From positions 1 to 5,301 of the forward strand of contig JADFSZ010000123.1 in the NCBI GenBank assembly GCA_022560555.1: a stretch of DNA of 5,301 bases, read 5' to 3'. Position 1 is the stretch's first letter; each line of letters begins with the position of its first letter. The notes beneath the pieces were generated by a model. That model made no database searches. It saw only the letters and a list, made by a program, of their open reading frames with translations, and was not told the DNA's origin. Of the stretch, positions 1 through 5,301 are shown piece by piece. The DNA is from PVC group bacterium. GTDB lineage: Bacteria; GCA-001730085; JADFSZ01. Both the position numbers and the translations under genes were made by a program.

Positions 1-165
1 GCTCTTACAGAAGCATCCCCGTCCGATACCTTTCTTGTGAGTGATGATAGTGTGGGTGATGCCAACAACCACTTAGGGGGCTTGCATATCCTCTATGTAG
101 ACGGACATGTGAAATGGGGTGCCGGAGTTGCTAATCTTGGGGCCGTTGCTCCGCTTGCACTTTGA
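1..165 (+). CDS. H-X9-DG type pseudopilin (T2SS/type IV pilin-like), C-terminal fragment
   Basis: The gene is open at the left edge; the last 54 residues and a TGA stop (163-165) are visible. The fragment reads FLVSDDSVGDANNH, then LGGLHILYVDGHVKW. H24 and D34-G35 are separated by exactly nine residues, which is the H-X9-DG signature found at the C-terminus of a large class of prepilin-like proteins, usually with an N-terminal methylation/cleavage helix (not visible here). Such proteins are thought to be exported and assembled by type II secretion or type IV pilus-like machinery; individual roles are mostly unknown. A short Gly/Ala/Leu-rich tail follows the motif. The gene ends just upstream of a strong terminator, so it is probably the last gene of its transcript. 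The class call is firm; the specific function cannot be told. Confidence 0.85.
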   Translation, partial: ALTEASPSDTFLVSDDSVGDANNHLGGLHILYVDGHVKWGAGVANLGAVAPLAL

Positions 166-211
166 TAATTAATGTAAGTTTATCAAAGTTGAAGTTTTAG
201 GATATATGAAT

Positions 212-249
212 AAAAAAGAGAGCCTTGCGGATGCAGGGCTCTCTTTTTA
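212..249 (+). terminator. Intrinsic (Rho-independent) terminator after the pseudopilin gene
   Basis: This is a near-perfect hairpin. The left arm 213-228 (AAAAAGAGAGCCTTGC) pairs with the right arm 233-248 (GCAGGGCTCTCTTTTT), giving 16 pairs with one G-U and a four-base GGAT loop. The 3' side of the stem ends in five T, and a second run of seven T follows at 253-259. The flanking A and T runs mirror each other, so the element could also stop transcription arriving from the right. It lies 47 bases after the pseudopilin stop and separates that transcript from the ligase gene. Confidence 0.93.
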
Positions 250-290
250 ATGTTTTTTTGGATCGGCCGTTTGATGTCTTCCAAATGATT

Positions 291-318
291 TTGACATTCA
301 TGTGTTCGAGATTATAAT
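291..318 (+). promoter_or_regulatory. Full-consensus sigma-70-type promoter for the Wzy_C/TPR gene
   Basis: TTGACA at 291-296 and TATAAT at 313-318 match both hexamers of the housekeeping promoter at 6 of 6 positions, with a 16-base spacer. Transcription would start near 325, leaving a leader of roughly 27 bases before the ATG at 352. The site lies just after a terminator and just before a gene on the same strand, which supports a real promoter rather than a chance match. No clear operator palindrome is seen around it, so expression may be constitutive. Confidence 0.85.
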
Positions 319-335
319 GAAAGTTGCCTTGACCC

Positions 336-341
336 AAAAGG
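336..341 (+). promoter_or_regulatory. Weak ribosome binding site choosing ATG 352 over TTG 346
   Basis: AAAAGG at 336-341 is the only purine-rich, anti-Shine-Dalgarno-complementary stretch in the leader. It lies 10 bases before the ATG at 352 but only 4 bases before the in-frame TTG at 346. ATG is also the stronger codon, so the start is placed at 352; using TTG would add only two residues (Met-Ser). Confidence 0.5.
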
Positions 342-351
342 TTCATTGTCC

Positions 352-2268
352 ATGTTTAACAAATGTATTAAATACGGCTTTTTTGTAGCCATTCTCACCA
401 TTGTCCCGCTCGTATTTTGGAAGCAATTTTTCAATTGGTTTCTCCTTAAATTATATGTTGCCCAACTCGCATTGGGCTTGCTCAGTGTCTGGCTTGTCTT
501 TCGGCTTTGTGAAATCGACACTCTTAGATTCACGAAAAATTCTCTCAATATCTCTATCTTTGGTTTTTTTGTTGTTTTTTCCGTCTTTACGATCTTCTCA
601 AAATATCATCATATCTCGTTTCCGGAATGGCAGGAGTATGTAACGTATCTGCTGTTGTATTTTTTGTTTAGCAACCTCATTACGAACCGGAAAGAGTTCA
701 CTCTTGTGTGTCATCTTCCGATCATCGCGGCTGTGATCGCGACATTGTACGGGCTGAAACAATGCGGCTGGAGCCTCAAGGGAGGTATCCCTTACTCAAC
801 TTTGGGAAATAAAAATTTCTTTGGAAATTTTATCACTATGAACATATTTATTGTCGGAGGTCTTTTGGCCACTACGATGATGAAAAACGCGTTAAATAGA
901 TTATCAAATTGGGTTTCATTGAGAACGTGGGGATACGCGGCCGTATTGGTTCTTTTGATGATTGGCGAATTTATTTCAAGATCCAACGGAGTGTGGCTCG
1001 GCCTCGGAGTTGCAATCATTATTTTTGGGTTTTGCGCGTTATCGATTCGATCGAGACTTCTTTATTGTATCTTTGTCCTGGTCATCTCAACCATCGCGAT
1101 TTATACACCTTATATTCAAAAGCAAGTCATTGATGAATTTTCTACAGGGGTCCGTCAGTATATTTGGAAAGGTTCGTTTCAAATGTTTGTTTCAAATATA
1201 TGGTGGGGGCCGGGTTTCGGAACGTTTTTTGTCGAGTACCCAAAACACCGTCTTACGGATTATTTCAGCATGGAGAAAGCGGTCACAACCACTCGACATG
1301 CTCATAATGAATTTATTCAACTCGGAGCGGAGATGGGTATTTGGGGCGTGATGGCTTTTGCGGCGATAGTATTTTTAGTTCTTTGGCAGGGATACAAGAT
1401 ACTAGGTTTGTATCGTAAAGAATTAAGGGCCTGTTTGATTAAAGTGATCAAGCCGGGTACTGATATGAAGGACGCCGAGCTAAAACAAGATGATTTGCAA
1501 ATTGTGCTTCCTTTAATAGGTATATGGATGGGGCTCGTGGGAGTGATTGCGCACAATATGGTGAGTGTTGATCTTCGTTTTCCATCGATCGCCGTTAGTT
1601 TTTGGAGCGCTCTCGGATTATTCGTGGCCGGTCAAAAAATTTTGAACCCCCGTGAGCGGGTTTTTAACATTCCCGATCGTATAAGAACCCACTTATCAAG
1701 CAACTCAGCAACTTATATTGTTTTGGCCGCGGCTCTGATTATTCTATTGCAGTACCCGCTCGTATATAAACCGATTATGTCTCAATCGTTATTTCATAAA
1801 GGCGTTGTTACCAGAAGCCAGGGCAAGTGGGAGGAATCTACGGCTTATTATAATCGAGCCCTCGAATATGATCCTGTCAATTTGCGGATTTTATATCGCC
1901 TGGCCTTTAATTATGCTCAATTAAACCAAATGGAAAATGCGCTTAAGACATACTTGCGATTAACAAGTCTGGCCCCGAATTATAGCCGTGTCCAGAGTAA
2001 TTTGGGTAAAATTTATCTTCAGCTTGGACAACTAGATTATGCTATTAAAAATTTTAGAGAAGCCCTCAGCATGAATCCTTACGCGGTTGATGATCACGTT
2101 TCTTTGGCTCAGGCTTATTTTAATACCCAAGAGCCTATGAAGGCTTTAGCCGAATTAGAATTTGCAAGCACATTGGAACCCGAGAATGAATCTGTAAAAA
2201 CGATTATGGCACAAGTTGTGAGCCATATTCGTTCGCAAGAGCGAACGGATACAATACCTAGCCCTTAG
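352..2268 (+). CDS. O-antigen ligase/polymerase family (Wzy_C) membrane protein with C-terminal TPR domain
   Basis: This is a 638-residue polytopic inner-membrane protein. Residues 1 to about 470 hold roughly a dozen hydrophobic segments. Family landmarks are TLGNKNFFGNF at 150-160, SRSNGVWLGLG near 209-219, R268 in a VRQYIW context, WWGPGFGTF at 284-292 (the usual nPl-G-G-F site), and RHAHNEFIQLGAEMGIWG from 315. The last is the classic Wzy_C HxHNE signature (H316, H318, N319, E320). Enzymes of this family (WaaL, Wzy, PglL/PilO) move undecaprenyl-diphosphate-linked glycans to lipid A core, another chain or a protein, on the periplasmic face. Residues 480-615 are four back-to-back 34-residue TPRs, probably a protein- or glycan-docking module. 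The gene has its own consensus promoter, and its 3' end overlaps the convergent GT-C gene by 11 bases. The family call is strong; the acceptor (lipid, polysaccharide or pilin-like protein) cannot be decided from sequence. The gene name waaL is withheld for that reason. Confidence 0.9.
   Translation: MFNKCIKYGFFVAILTIVPLVFWKQFFNWFLLKLYVAQLALGLLSVWLVFRLCEIDTLRFTKNSLNISIFGFFVVFSVFTIFSKYHHISFPEWQEYVTYLLLYFLFSNLITNRKEFTLVCHLPIIAAVIATLYGLKQCGWSLKGGIPYSTLGNKNFFGNFITMNIFIVGGLLATTMMKNALNRLSNWVSLRTWGYAAVLVLLMIGEFISRSNGVWLGLGVAIIIFGFCALSIRSRLLYCIFVLVISTIAIYTPYIQKQVIDEFSTGVRQYIWKGSFQMFVSNIWWGPGFGTFFVEYPKHRLTDYFSMEKAVTTTRHAHNEFIQLGAEMGIWGVMAFAAIVFLVLWQGYKILGLYRKELRACLIKVIKPGTDMKDAELKQDDLQIVLPLIGIWMGLVGVIAHNMVSVDLRFPSIAVSFWSALGLFVAGQKILNPRERVFNIPDRIRTHLSSNSATYIVLAAALIILLQYPLVYKPIMSQSLFHKGVVTRSQGKWEESTAYYNRALEYDPVNLRILYRLAFNYAQLNQMENALKTYLRLTSLAPNYSRVQSNLGKIYLQLGQLDYAIKNFREALSMNPYAVDDHVSLAQAYFNTQEPMKALAELEFASTLEPENESVKTIMAQVVSHIRSQERTDTIPSP
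2227..2250. other. Stem-loop at the convergent gene junction
   Basis: ATTCGTTCGC (2227-2236) and GCGAACGGAT (2241-2250) form a 10-pair stem with one G-U and a four-base AAGA loop; the central seven pairs are perfect and G+C-rich. On the + strand it lies inside the last codons of the Wzy_C/TPR gene. On the minus strand it starts 7 bases after the GT-C stop codon, the place expected for a 3' hairpin. Neither strand has a T-run after the stem, so it is not a standard intrinsic terminator. It may instead protect the minus-strand transcript end or cause a pause. It also falls in coding sequence, so chance cannot be excluded. Confidence 0.45.
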
Positions 2269-3709
2269 ACCGCTTCTCCTGTTTGGCTCGTCTTCGTAAA
2301 AAGAATGCGCATATTAAAATCATAAAAATCAAAAAAAGAATCGCTTTGCCGGCCCATGGGTTTCCCTGGCGAAACGATTTTAAGAGTCCTAGGTCGAAAT
2401 GACTGTTAACTTCGAAAAGTTTTTGAAAACAAAGTTCCAAATGACCATAGATGGGAGAAAATCCGGGATGAAAAAGAAGAAGACCGTATCGATCCCATTC
2501 TTTAAGAACATATCCGACATATTCCGTAAAACTAATGAGAACACCCAGGCTGTTAATGAAAAATCCCAACATGAATAGGCCCCAGCACAAGCGTCTCCAT
2601 TTCCGGCTGGATTCCATCAATTTTCCTATGGGAAGGATCAAGCAAAAAATAATAGGATACAGATAGCGAGGCCCCCAGGATGTCCCGCCCTCCCAATTGA
2701 CCCAGCATGAGAAAAATAGAAACATCTGAAGAATCATAATGATGAATAAAAGACACTCGTGTTTATTTGTTCCCCAAAACTTTTTTAAAGCGGGATAAAC
2801 GAGAAGGGCTAGGGGGACATAGAGAAAAATGCTTTTGCCCGCGCTGAAAAGCAATCCATAGAGTCCGACAAATAGTGGCGTCGTAAAGCCCCATCGCTGA
2901 AGTTGGTCGGGGCCGATTATGTAAGCGTGATAACCTGTTAAGAGCCAGCTGCCGAATCGCTCCGTATTATAATAAGCGATGAGACCTAAAGGAAGAATAG
3001 CTCCCAGTAGGATGATAAGAGTATTCAGGAAAATGCTCCGGGGAGATTTTGATGAGGAATGTGAGAGTTCTTTTAAGAGCAGATAAAGAATAATAGCCGG
3101 AACAAAAAGAGCGGTTGTTAATCGCGTAAGGCACATGCACCCCATAAAAAAACCGCACCAAAAAAGCTGAATTCGCGATTGTTTTGATGGATAAGAAACG
3201 GCAAAGAAAACGGCCCCGAGGGTGAATAAACCGCTTAAAGGATCCGGGAAGCCAAATTTTGCGTATGGCCAAACAAAGGACCCGAGTCCATAAAACAATG
3301 TAAGACTGATCGATGTTTTTTCTTTAAAACGTAATGCTCGAGCGCAAAGGTAGAAGAAGATACAGCTGAAAGCTGTGACAAAGCAGTTTAAGCTCATCGC
3401 GAGAGCTGTCTTAACTCCGGCTAAGTTCGGGACGTGTGAAAGGGCATGGCCGAGAGCTATGAGAGGGATATAAGCCAAGGATGTTCCAAGGCCGTAGGGA
3501 GAATACAACTGCCCGTCGGGGCCAAGGGAAAGCCCCTGCGGGGGAAGTCCCGTGATATTCCAACGGCCATTTTCAAATAAATTTTGAGCAACTTTGTAGA
3601 TAATAAGACCGTCTTGGGTATAGAGGTGTCCTCCCGATGATAGAAGAAATATGGATAAAAAGAAAAAGAATATAAAGAAGCTGGGGGCAATGGGGGATGT
3701 GAGTTTCAT
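2258..3709 (-). CDS. GT-C superfamily polytopic membrane glycosyltransferase
   Basis: This 483-residue protein has about 12-13 hydrophobic segments and a short basic cytoplasmic tail. The layout fits polyprenyl-phosphate-sugar-dependent GT-C enzymes (PMT/ArnT-like). A Phe-rich first helix (about 10-25) is followed by an outer loop with T31-Q-D33-G, where the catalytic Asp of this superfamily usually sits, then LYSPYGLGTSL (68-78). Later come FPDPLSG (154-160) and a conserved-looking loop W339-E-G-G-T-S-W-G-P-R-Y-L-Y-P352. Such enzymes move a sugar from a lipid carrier to lipid, glycan or protein outside the membrane. The ATG (3709-3707) overlaps the stop of the upstream GT2 gene as ATGA, and no Shine-Dalgarno is visible, so translation is probably coupled. 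That partner would supply the lipid-linked sugar donor. The D-x-D/E-x-D form seen in many GT-C families is not evident around D33. The superfamily call is good; the exact family, sugar and acceptor are unknown. Confidence 0.75.
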   Translation of the reverse strand: MKLTSPIAPSFFIFFFFLSIFLLSSGGHLYTQDGLIIYKVAQNLFENGRWNITGLPPQGLSLGPDGQLYSPYGLGTSLAYIPLIALGHALSHVPNLAGVKTALAMSLNCFVTAFSCIFFYLCARALRFKEKTSISLTLFYGLGSFVWPYAKFGFPDPLSGLFTLGAVFFAVSYPSKQSRIQLFWCGFFMGCMCLTRLTTALFVPAIILYLLLKELSHSSSKSPRSIFLNTLIILLGAILPLGLIAYYNTERFGSWLLTGYHAYIIGPDQLQRWGFTTPLFVGLYGLLFSAGKSIFLYVPLALLVYPALKKFWGTNKHECLLFIIMILQMFLFFSCWVNWEGGTSWGPRYLYPIIFCLILPIGKLMESSRKWRRLCWGLFMLGFFINSLGVLISFTEYVGYVLKEWDRYGLLLFHPGFSPIYGHLELCFQKLFEVNSHFDLGLLKSFRQGNPWAGKAILFLIFMILICAFFLRRRAKQEKRSKG

Positions 3710-4686
3710 TCGGGGCGGTTTTCTAAATCAGATTTTATTTCATTTTGATTTTTGCGTAATCGGACGAGTTCGTTTTTAAGAAAGACTATCTGAGTCCCGA
3801 TAAATCCGAAAGACAGCATTTGAATGCCGGAAAGAATGAGTATAGCCATGAGGATAATGAGAGGTCGGTTGGGAGTTAATTGCCCCATTTGCCAGAGGAA
3901 AATAAGATAAATGCCGGCTCCAACCCCGAGCATAATAAAGATCAAGCCTATGATCCCGAAAAACAAGCTTGGTTTTTCGGAAATTGAAAAAATCATATGT
4001 GAAAAAGCCGTTGCACGAAATTGAAATTTGGATACTCCCTTTTTCCGAAAATTCAAGCACGCGGGAATTTCATCAATGTGAAACCCGAGAGCAAGACATT
4101 TTGATAAGATTTCGAGATGAATGTCTTTGCCGTCAGATATCAAATCGAGGGATTGAATAACATGACGCCGGTAGGCGCGAAAAACGCATGTGATGGTATA
4201 AAATTTCTTTGGAAGCATTTTACTGATGATCATATTGCCTGTACGGCTAACCAAAAGTCTTTGCCACGGCACATTGACGGTTTGGCCTCCGGGCATATAG
4301 GCGGAGCCCAACACGATATCGGTATGGGGATTTGCCCCCAGATGATTGTATAACGCGTATATTTGCGGACAATCGTACGATAAATCCGCATCGGCCGTGA
4401 CGATAATATTTCCTCGAGCGTGTTTAAGTCCTTCTCGAAGCGCTTTTCCTCGTCCCGTGTTGATCGGATATGACACGATACGAACGCGTGTGTCTTTGGA
4501 TGCGGATTGCTGTGCTTGACTCAGCGTTTGATCCGTACTGCCGTCATTGACAATAATCAATTCCCAGTCCAGGCTTTTTTCGGCGAAGGCGGAGATCACG
4601 CTTTTTATCGTTGTTTGGATCTGCGGCCCTTCATTGTAGGCGGGTATGACGATGGAGAGGTGGGGTCTTTTTTGCGGAGTTTCCAT
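3706..4686 (-). CDS. GT2 family glycosyltransferase, DPM1/ArnC-like polyprenyl-phosphate sugar synthase
   Basis: This 326-residue protein has a cytoplasmic GT-A domain (about 9-230) and two C-terminal membrane helices (about 241-265 and 275-303), followed by a charged tail of about 23 residues. Motifs in order: LSIVIPAYNEG (10-20), VNDGSTD (46-52, nucleotide binding), NTGRGKALREGL (76-87), TADADLSYD (97-105, with the metal-binding D99-x-D101), GSAYMPGG (127-134), SRTGN (147-151) and RKKGVSKF (214-221). The GRGxAL and G-x-SKF motifs and the two-helix tail are typical of enzymes that transfer a sugar from a nucleotide donor to a polyprenyl phosphate (dolichol-phosphate mannosyltransferase, ArnC). 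The ATG at 4686 is the natural start because the fold begins at residue 9; no Shine-Dalgarno precedes it. It is the first gene of a two-gene operon with the GT-C gene, overlapping it by four bases. The sugar cannot be predicted, and transfer to another acceptor is possible. Confidence 0.88.
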   Translation of the reverse strand: METPQKRPHLSIVIPAYNEGPQIQTTIKSVISAFAEKSLDWELIIVNDGSTDQTLSQAQQSASKDTRVRIVSYPINTGRGKALREGLKHARGNIIVTADADLSYDCPQIYALYNHLGANPHTDIVLGSAYMPGGQTVNVPWQRLLVSRTGNMIISKMLPKKFYTITCVFRAYRRHVIQSLDLISDGKDIHLEILSKCLALGFHIDEIPACLNFRKKGVSKFQFRATAFSHMIFSISEKPSLFFGIIGLIFIMLGVGAGIYLIFLWQMGQLTPNRPLIILMAILILSGIQMLSFGFIGTQIVFLKNELVRLRKNQNEIKSDLENRPE

Positions 4687-4708
4687 ATAGTTTATATTAT
4701 TGTATAAT
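4680..4708 (+). promoter_or_regulatory. Probable promoter of the rightward membrane-protein gene
   Basis: TATAAT at 4703-4708 is a perfect -10 hexamer. TTTCCA at 4680-4685 matches the -35 consensus at 4 of 6 positions with a 17-base spacer. The start point would fall near 4715, giving a leader of about 41 bases to the ATG at 4756. The -35 box lies over the start codon of the divergent GT2 gene, and the -10 box overlaps the -10 of the opposing promoter by two bases. The palindrome TAATTAATTA at 4705-4714 lies just downstream. Confidence 0.5.
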
Positions 4709-4726
4709 TAATTAGAAATAAATCAA
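4699..4726 (-). promoter_or_regulatory. Probable promoter of the GT2/GT-C operon
   Basis: Read on the minus strand, TTGATT (4726-4721, 4 of 6 to consensus) and TACAAT (4704-4699, 5 of 6) are spaced by 16 bases. Only 12 bases lie between the -10 box and the ATG at 4686, so the message would have a leader of about five or six bases, or start nearly at the codon. This fits the missing Shine-Dalgarno. The region is very AT-rich, so chance matches are likely, and other AT boxes nearby could serve. Confidence 0.45.
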
Positions 4727-4755
4727 TCTAAAATTTCCGGGTTTTTATAAGAAAC

Positions 4756-5301
4756 ATGTCTTTTGTCAACAGAGATAGAGCCGGGACACTATTCGGCTGG
4801 CTGGCCGTTTTGGTGTCCGTCATTTATTTAGCCGAATATGGCAAAAATGACCTTGTTTTGTGGCTCATAATGATCCTTGTTGGGCGCCTTGGGTTTGTTC
4901 TGACCGTAATATGCTTTTTTATGGCCGCGTTATCTTTAGGGAAATGGATTTTAAAAATTTCCTTCCTCAATATTAATACCCCTATGCTTCCCAAAAATAT
5001 GATCAGCTTAGGGATCGGTCTCTGGGCCGTTTCCTGGATTATTTTAATAGCCGGCTCATGTGGATTGATTCATAAGCATACTTATCTTTGGGTTGTGCTT
5101 GTTGTGGGGGGTTGGGAATTGTTTTGCCAAGCAAAAGCATTTATTCAAAACCGTTTGTGGAGTTTGGACATAACAATCCAACCCAAGAATGCCTTGATTT
5201 TTGGAGTTTTAGTTTTTATGGGAGGTCTTATTATCTGGGGGGCGTTTTTGCCGCCGCTTACCTATGACGGACTCGAGTATCATCTCGGGGCTCCTATGCA
5301 A
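4756..5301 (+). CDS. Polytopic membrane protein, probable GT-C glycosyltransferase, N-terminal part
   Basis: The reading frame is open for 182 codons to the right edge. It begins at the only usable start, ATG 4756: an in-frame TAA lies at 4729-4731 and no other start codon lies between. There is no convincing Shine-Dalgarno (AAGAAAC precedes the ATG). The protein has five or six hydrophobic segments at about 12-27, 33-59, 83-104, 109-123 and 145-166. These are followed by P166-P-L-T-Y-D171-G-L-E-Y-H-L177, which resembles the first outer loop of GT-C membrane glycosyltransferases (a wDaLxYHL-type motif after a Pro pair), where the catalytic Asp lies. If so, most of the enzyme lies beyond the window. 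The gene is divergent from the GT2/GT-C operon and shares a 69-base promoter region with it. The membrane location is secure; the enzyme class is inferred from one motif and the neighbours. Confidence 0.7.
   Translation, partial: MSFVNRDRAGTLFGWLAVLVSVIYLAEYGKNDLVLWLIMILVGRLGFVLTVICFFMAALSLGKWILKISFLNINTPMLPKNMISLGIGLWAVSWIILIAGSCGLIHKHTYLWVVLVVGGWELFCQAKAFIQNRLWSLDITIQPKNALIFGVLVFMGGLIIWGAFLPPLTYDGLEYHLGAPMQ

Noticed and set aside
346-351. TTG at 346 as an alternative start of the Wzy_C/TPR gene, two codons upstream
   Set aside because: AAAAGG lies only 4 bases before the TTG but 10 bases before the ATG at 352, and ATG is the stronger codon. The difference is just two residues.
312-548. A 78-codon minus-strand open frame across the start of the Wzy_C gene
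   Set aside because: It overlaps the promoter and the membrane N-terminus of the real gene and has no recognisable features.
962-1351. A 129-codon + strand open frame inside the Wzy_C gene
   Set aside because: It is an off-frame shadow of a gene with clear family motifs. It starts without a ribosome site and encodes no recognisable domain.
2967-3272. A 101-codon minus-strand open frame inside the GT-C gene
   Set aside because: It is an alternative frame of the GT-C gene on the same strand. Its product is basic and of low complexity, with no domain or plausible start region.
3533-3544. C-run/G-run inverted repeat (CCCC-TGCG-GGGG) in the GT-C gene
   Set aside because: The stem is only four pairs within codons for Pro-Pro-Gln-Gly, so codon use explains it.
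3650-3680. A-rich run on the + strand near the start of the GT-C gene, resembling a terminator tail on the minus strand
   Set aside because: It encodes the Phe-rich first membrane helix on the minus strand (TTC/TTT codons) and has no hairpin beside it.
4507-4707. A + strand open frame antisense to the start of the GT2 gene
   Set aside because: The GT2 motifs on the opposite strand are unambiguous in this stretch, and the + strand product resembles no known protein.
1-5301. Mobile elements, CRISPR arrays, tRNA/rRNA, riboswitches
   Set aside because: On reading through I found no terminal inverted repeats, transposase or integrase motifs, regularly spaced repeats, tRNA-like cloverleaf or conserved leader RNA. 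The only intergenic regions are 186 and 69 bases long and are explained by the terminator and promoters.

Overview
This 5.3 kb window looks like part of a chromosomal cell-envelope glycan locus of a Gram-negative-type bacterium. It holds one pseudopilin tail and four genes in or near polyprenyl-linked glycan assembly. The pseudopilin tail carries an exact H-X9-DG signature. That class is common in Planctomycetota/Verrucomicrobiota/Lentisphaerota relatives and in Omnitrophota. Together with several large membrane glycosyltransferases at moderate G+C, this points to that part of the tree, with Omnitrophota as my best guess. This placement is inference from gene content; no rRNA or marker gene is present.

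Layout: (1) 1-165, the 3' end of a + strand H-X9-DG pseudopilin gene. (2) 166-351, an intergenic spacer with a strong intrinsic terminator (about 212-249) and a full-consensus sigma-70-type promoter (291-318). (3) 352-2268, a + strand O-antigen ligase/polymerase-family (Wzy_C) membrane protein fused to four tandem C-terminal TPRs. (4) 2258-3709 and 3706-4686, a minus-strand two-gene operon read right to left. A DPM1/ArnC-like GT2 glycosyltransferase comes first, followed through an ATGA overlap by a GT-C-type polytopic glycosyltransferase. The operon converges on the ligase gene with an 11-bp tail-to-tail overlap. (5) 4687-4755, a short AT-rich divergent promoter region. (6) 4756-5301, the 5' end of a + strand gene for another polytopic membrane protein, probably a second GT-C enzyme, cut by the window edge.

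Likely joint function: the GT2 enzyme would make a polyprenyl-phosphate-linked sugar on the cytoplasmic face. The co-translated GT-C enzyme would use such a lipid-linked sugar on the outer face of the membrane. The Wzy_C protein would polymerise lipid-linked glycan or transfer it to an acceptor such as lipid, polysaccharide or a pilin-like protein. The pseudopilin next door makes protein O-glycosylation a testable option, but the sequence does not prove it.

There is no rRNA, tRNA, CRISPR array, insertion sequence or phage gene. Every stretch above 300 bases is coding. The enzyme families are recognisable; the interest lies in the gene arrangement, the fusion and the regulatory architecture rather than in a clearly new system.
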